The notes under the pieces: model-generated
The model's input: the letters and a program-made list of their open reading frames with translations, nothing else
The model's database searches: none
Told to the model about the DNA's origin: nothing
Shown here: in pieces, positions 60,690-64,000 of the stretch
Numbering within the stretch: position 1 is the first letter of the stretch
Layout: each line of letters opens with the position of its first letter
Translations under genes and position numbers: made by a program
NCBI RefSeq assembly: GCF_000238075.1
Contig: NZ_JH414505.1
Coordinates: 210,477-274,476 of the forward strand
Source of the DNA: Oribacterium asaccharolyticum ACB7
GTDB taxonomy: Bacteria > Bacillota > Clostridia > Lachnospirales > Lachnospiraceae
DNA length: 64,000 nucleotides
Reading direction: 5' to 3'

Positions 60690-62583
60690 GACTTACCCCC
60701 TTTCCCTCGGAATAATCTCCGGAAAAGTAGGCTGAAAGGGCATGCACCGCCTCCGAAACGGTATTTCCAAGTTGCATATCTAAACCATTTTTCTTCAAGT
60801 CGAAAAGAAGTGCGCGAATCTGCGGAAGTCCAAGTCCCATACTTTCCAGCTCTTCCTTCTTAGAAAATACTTCCTCTACCGTGCCTTCCAGCTTTAGCTC
60901 TCCCTGATGCAAAACCAAAACCTCGTCCGCGTAACGCGCCACATCATCCATGGAGTGGGAAACAAGAAGAATGGTCATTGCATAGTTTTTTCGAAGTCCC
61001 GCAATCTCTTCAAAAAGTTCATCTCTCCCGGCAGGGTCCAATCCTGCTGTCGGCTCATCCAAAATAAGAAGCTCCGGTCCCATAGCAAGTACGCCCGCAA
61101 TGGCGACCTTCCTCTTCTGCCCTCCGGAAAGTTCAAAAGGAGATTTTGCATAGAGCTCTTCTCCGATTCCGAGACTCGCCAAGGCATCTTTCGCAAGCGC
61201 TTCCGCATCTTCTCTCGTCTTTCCCTGATTTAGGGGGCCGAACATCACATCCGCGAGGACCGTTTCCTCAAAAAGCTGATACTCCGGGTACTGGAAAACA
61301 AGCCCTACCTTAAAGCGGAGCGCACGATAATCAAAACCTTCCTCCGAAAGGGAAAGTCTTCCTTTTTTTTCTATGACCGTCTTCTTCCCCTTGAAAAAGA
61401 GGAAGGATTTCCCACTCTTCACGAGGGGTGGATTCTCCCGGAAGGAAACAAAAATCTCTCCCGACTTCGCCTTAATGAGCCCATTCAAGTGCTGCACCAG
61501 TGTAGACTTTCCCGAGCCGGTGTGCCCGATTACCGCGGTGAGACTTCCCCGCCGTATTTTCATACTTAAATCCTTTAAGGCAAAGCTTTCCATAGCCGTG
61601 CCCTCCTGAAAAATCGCGGAAAGATGATTGACTTCCACAATATAGTCGCCTGCCTCAGGCTTCTCGGAAGAAAGTTCCGACAAGCCCGGGAGCTCCGGCG
61701 CCGTAAAGTTTTCTTGCAGAGAAAATCCTTCTTCCTTTAGCTTAAAAAGCTCTTCCTCCAGCTCCTCTTTTTTTAGAATGGTCTTCTCTATCGGAAAACC
61801 CTTTTTTTGCAACTTGTGCGCGAGCTCCGTAATAAGCGGCACATCCATGCGATATTCCTTTAAGCGCTCCACATTTTGGAAAACCTCACGGGGACTTCCG
61901 TCCATAACGAGTTTTCCGCTGTCCATAAGGAGAATCCGGTCCGCATCGACCGCCTCCTCCATATAGTGTGTAATCAAAATAATGCTGATGCCCTTCTTCC
62001 GCTTCAGCTCCAAAACCGATTCCAAAACCTCTTTTCTTCCACTCGGATCCAGCATGGCGGTCGGCTCATCGAGCACAATGGTCTTCGGCTCCATAGCAAG
62101 AGTTCCTGCAATCGCTACACGCTGCTTCTGTCCGCCGGACAAGTGGTTCGGAGACTTTAGTCTATAGGCCTCCATATGCACTGCGGAGAGAGCGTTGTTT
62201 ACCCTTTGCCAGATTTCATCGGTGGGAAGCCCGATATTTTCCGGCCCGAAGCCGACATCCTCTTCCACAACGGACGCAATAATCTGATTGTCCGGATTCT
62301 GAAAGACCATTCCCACTTCTCTTCTTATCGGGAAAATGTTCTTTTCCTCCCGACTGTCCATTCCGGAGACCAGAATCGTACCCTCTGTTGGAAGCTGCAA
62401 GGCATTGAAAAGCTTAGCCAGAGTCGATTTTCCGGATCCGTTATGTCCCAAAATGCAAACGAAGCTCCCCGCCTCTATCGAAAAATTGAGTGCGGAAAGA
62501 GCAGACAAGGTTTCAATCACCTCATCATTTTCATTTCGCCTCGTGTATTGATAGGACACATCTTTTACAACAATATTTTCCAA
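60682..62583 (-). CDS. ecfA: Fused EcfA1-EcfA2 ATPase of the ECF transporter
   Basis: This 633-residue protein joins two complete ATPases. The EcfA1-like half has Walker A GHNGSGKSTLAKLFN near residue 46, LSGGQKQRVAIAGTLA and VLDEPTAMLD. The EcfA2-like half has GHTGSGKSTLVQHLNG near 350, LSGGQKRKVAIAGVLA and LILDEPTAGLD. In most Firmicutes these are two genes. The fused form forces a 1:1 ratio. An insertion with Lys/Phe content (about 395-415) follows the second Walker A. Confidence 0.93.
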   Translation of the reverse strand: MENIVVKDVSYQYTRRNENDEVIETLSALSALNFSIEAGSFVCILGHNGSGKSTLAKLFNALQLPTEGTILVSGMDSREEKNIFPIRREVGMVFQNPDNQIIASVVEEDVGFGPENIGLPTDEIWQRVNNALSAVHMEAYRLKSPNHLSGGQKQRVAIAGTLAMEPKTIVLDEPTAMLDPSGRKEVLESVLELKRKKGISIILITHYMEEAVDADRILLMDSGKLVMDGSPREVFQNVERLKEYRMDVPLITELAHKLQKKGFPIEKTILKKEELEEELFKLKEEGFSLQENFTAPELPGLSELSSEKPEAGDYIVEVNHLSAIFQEGTAMESFALKDLSMKIRRGSLTAVIGHTGSGKSTLVQHLNGLIKAKSGEIFVSFRENPPLVKSGKSFLFFKGKKTVIEKKGRLSLSEEGFDYRALRFKVGLVFQYPEYQLFEETVLADVMFGPLNQGKTREDAEALAKDALASLGIGEELYAKSPFELSGGQKRKVAIAGVLAMGPELLILDEPTAGLDPAGRDELFEEIAGLRKNYAMTILLVSHSMDDVARYADEVLVLHQGELKLEGTVEEVFSKKEELESMGLGLPQIRALLFDLKKNGLDMQLGNTVSEAVHALSAYFSGDYSEGKGVSHA

Positions 62584-62654
62584 AGCACACTCCTGCTCTC
62601 TAAACCTTCTTTACTCTTGCAACATTTTACAATAGATAGGGGTGCATAACAAGA

Positions 62655-62697
62655 GAAAAGGCTCCTCCGCCCTGAAAGGGTAAAGGAACCTTTTTTA
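62655..62697 (-). terminator. Terminator after the HD-GYP gene
   Basis: AAAAGGCTCCTCC... and GGTAAAGGAACCTTTTTT form an imperfect hairpin with T runs, about 75 bp past the stop. Confidence 0.5.
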
Positions 62698-62770
62698 TTC
62701 TTATCACAGAGTGTGCAATATCCCGTTTCCGCTAAGCCTTATTCTTAAAAAACCGCAATACGCATTCTTT

Positions 62771-63859
62771 TTATAAAACCACGATATTATTACAGGAATG
62801 ATCCTCACTTAAATTATAAATCTTTCCCGTCTGAATCTCTACGACCTTAGGGCGGGTAGGATAACGTTTGTTGTTTTCTACAACTTTAGCCATTTCTCCG
62901 TTAGAAAGTTCCACGATAGAATCCACCGGATAAAGAATGACGCTTTCTATGAAGCTCTGAATAACCGTGTTATCCAGCTCGGATCCAAGAGCCAAAATCA
63001 TTTCCATCGCTTCGCGTCCGCTAATCGGTCCTTTATAAGGACGCTTCGTCACCAACGCGTCAAAAATGTCCGCCACAGACAGGATTCTGGAAAAGAGGGA
63101 AATATCCTTCCCCAGCAATTTATCCGGATAGCCCAATCCGTTCATTTTCTCATGATGATGTAAAACACCGTCTAAAATCAAAGCGGAAAAATTATTCTTC
63201 TCCTTCAAGATTTCATACCCATAAAGGCTGTGATTCTTTATCGTTTCAAACTCTTCATCGGTCAACTTCCCCGGCTTATTCAAAATTTCATTTGGAATTT
63301 TTGCTTTTCCCACATCGTGCAAAAGACCGGTAATACCGAGATGATGGATTTCCTCCTTGGCCATCCCGTATTCTCTGCCAATCATCATGGAAATTGCTGC
63401 GACATCCACGCTATGCTTGAAGGTATATTCATCGCTGATTTTAATCATATTGACGTCAATTGCCACCGCGTCATTTTTAAAAATTGCCGATTCCAACTCC
63501 CCGAAAATATCCAACGAATTCGAAGTAAAATCCTCATCTTCCGTATGCTCAAAGATGTGGTTCATCCTTTCTTCCAACTGTTGCTTTACTTGTGCAGAAA
63601 GCTGAATCTTTGCTCTATCGGGTTTTCTATGCTGGCGGATAATTTTCTTAGTAGCCTCCGGAATCGGAACTGCTTTATCATCCACAAAGCGATAGGTGTA
63701 AATTCCCGGATACATTTTCTCTTTAATATAGCGAATCTGATACTCATCCAAATAAACCCCATTTTCGATCATTACTCTTCCCATGGAGTCTTTGATGCTT
63801 TCTCCGAGTTGCATCCCTACTTCTATTTTCTCTCTTTGGACAAATATTTTTTCTTCCAT
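62771..63859 (-). CDS. HD-GYP domain phosphodiesterase-like protein
   Basis: The 362-residue protein has an N-terminal domain (about 1-120) and an HD-GYP domain with GLLHDVGKAKIPNEILNKPG and LHHHEKMNGLGYPDKL. In this family the HD and GYP residues hydrolyse c-di-GMP, and both motifs are intact (GYP kept). It is probably a cytosolic signalling enzyme that responds to an unknown N-terminal input. It starts 141 bp before the window edge, and the remaining 63860-64000 holds only its leader and a short unassigned frame. Confidence 0.88.
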   Translation of the reverse strand: MEEKIFVQREKIEVGMQLGESIKDSMGRVMIENGVYLDEYQIRYIKEKMYPGIYTYRFVDDKAVPIPEATKKIIRQHRKPDRAKIQLSAQVKQQLEERMNHIFEHTEDEDFTSNSLDIFGELESAIFKNDAVAIDVNMIKISDEYTFKHSVDVAAISMMIGREYGMAKEEIHHLGITGLLHDVGKAKIPNEILNKPGKLTDEEFETIKNHSLYGYEILKEKNNFSALILDGVLHHHEKMNGLGYPDKLLGKDISLFSRILSVADIFDALVTKRPYKGPISGREAMEMILALGSELDNTVIQSFIESVILYPVDSIVELSNGEMAKVVENNKRYPTRPKVVEIQTGKIYNLSEDHSCNNIVVL

Positions 63860-64000
63860 CTTCTCCCTATCCCTGCGGCATTGCTCTTCCCTTGTTTAAA
63901 TTTCGCCATGCGTAAAACGGACATTTTCTTCCAAAAACACAGTTACCTTCCTATCGTCTATAATTTCAATTTTTATAAGCCTTTCATCGACTTAAAAAAG

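Noticed and set aside
63905..63991. Short minus-strand frame reading VDERLIKIEIIDDRKVTV and ending THGEI
   Set aside because: It looks protein-like but follows an in-frame TAA at the window edge and has no start with a ribosome binding site before a late GTG. Too little is visible to call it a gene.
1..64000. CRISPR array, tRNA, rRNA, prophage or insertion sequence
   Set aside because: No regularly spaced direct repeats, cloverleaf-type genes, rRNA stretches, transposases, integrases or phage structural genes were recognised on either strand.

Overview
The window reads as chromosome of a low-to-moderate GC Gram-positive anaerobe, most likely a Lachnospiraceae member (an Oribacterium- or Stomatobaculum-like oral or gut Firmicute). 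The support is gdpP-rplI-dnaB in the Firmicute order, MecA, ecfA-ecfT-truA, the tryptophan-rich cell-wall-binding repeat typical of the family, Cna_B/FctA-type giant surface proteins and strong AGGAGG ribosome binding sites. The genus is inference. No rRNA, tRNA, CRISPR array, transposase, integrase or phage gene was recognised.

Layout. 1-5395: a giant secreted adhesin, cut by the window edge. 5396-6067: an isolated promoter-operator-terminator unit with no clear gene. 6068-7518: an AT-rich AbiE type IV toxin-antitoxin pair with its own operator. 7628-12819: housekeeping genes (DUF1858, mecA, dnaB, rplI, gdpP). 13119-15211: a secreted cell-wall-binding protein and a Wzz-like chain-length protein. 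15373-20212: a purine salvage island with guanine deaminase, a purine permease and a divergent adenine-deaminase-like protein that lacks several family histidines. 20324-22213: a DUF898 membrane protein and an unknown secreted protein with a decayed paralogue beside it. 22900-28568: a second giant adhesin, interrupted by a -1 frameshift at an A6 tract inside an FctA-like domain. 28984-30530: a YedE / TusA-like / DUF3343 sulfur-selenium carrier operon with a structured leader. 30673-32216: a DUF6033-like protein and AraD. 32606-36604: an iron(III)-type ABC transporter behind a promoter with an inverted repeat. 36821-39484: small membrane proteins, a histidine phosphatase and a flavoprotein. 39746-41579: FucO and FucA. 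41824-48426: an EamA transporter, two paralogous M3 oligopeptidases, DUF421 and two orphan antitoxin-like genes. 48531-58857: a seven-gene minus-strand operon that looks like an unusual glycan pathway (arginase-like protein, TPP-dependent enzyme, NDP-sugar epimerase, C-methyltransferase-like enzyme, zinc dehydrogenase, polyprenyl-phosphate glycosyltransferase and double-domain glycosyltransferase). 58940-63859: truA, ecfT, a fused EcfA1-EcfA2 ATPase and an HD-GYP protein.

Two families of dispersed non-coding repeats run through the intergenic regions. One is a ~210 bp element with long inverted ends (two near-identical copies in opposite orientation, plus several short or deleted derivatives). 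The other is a short palindrome built on AACGAGTATCG...CGATATCTCGTT, usually placed just after a terminator. These repeats, the frameshifted adhesin, the orphan transcription unit at 5651-5905, the structured leader at 28805-28979 and the glycan operon are the parts most worth a second look.
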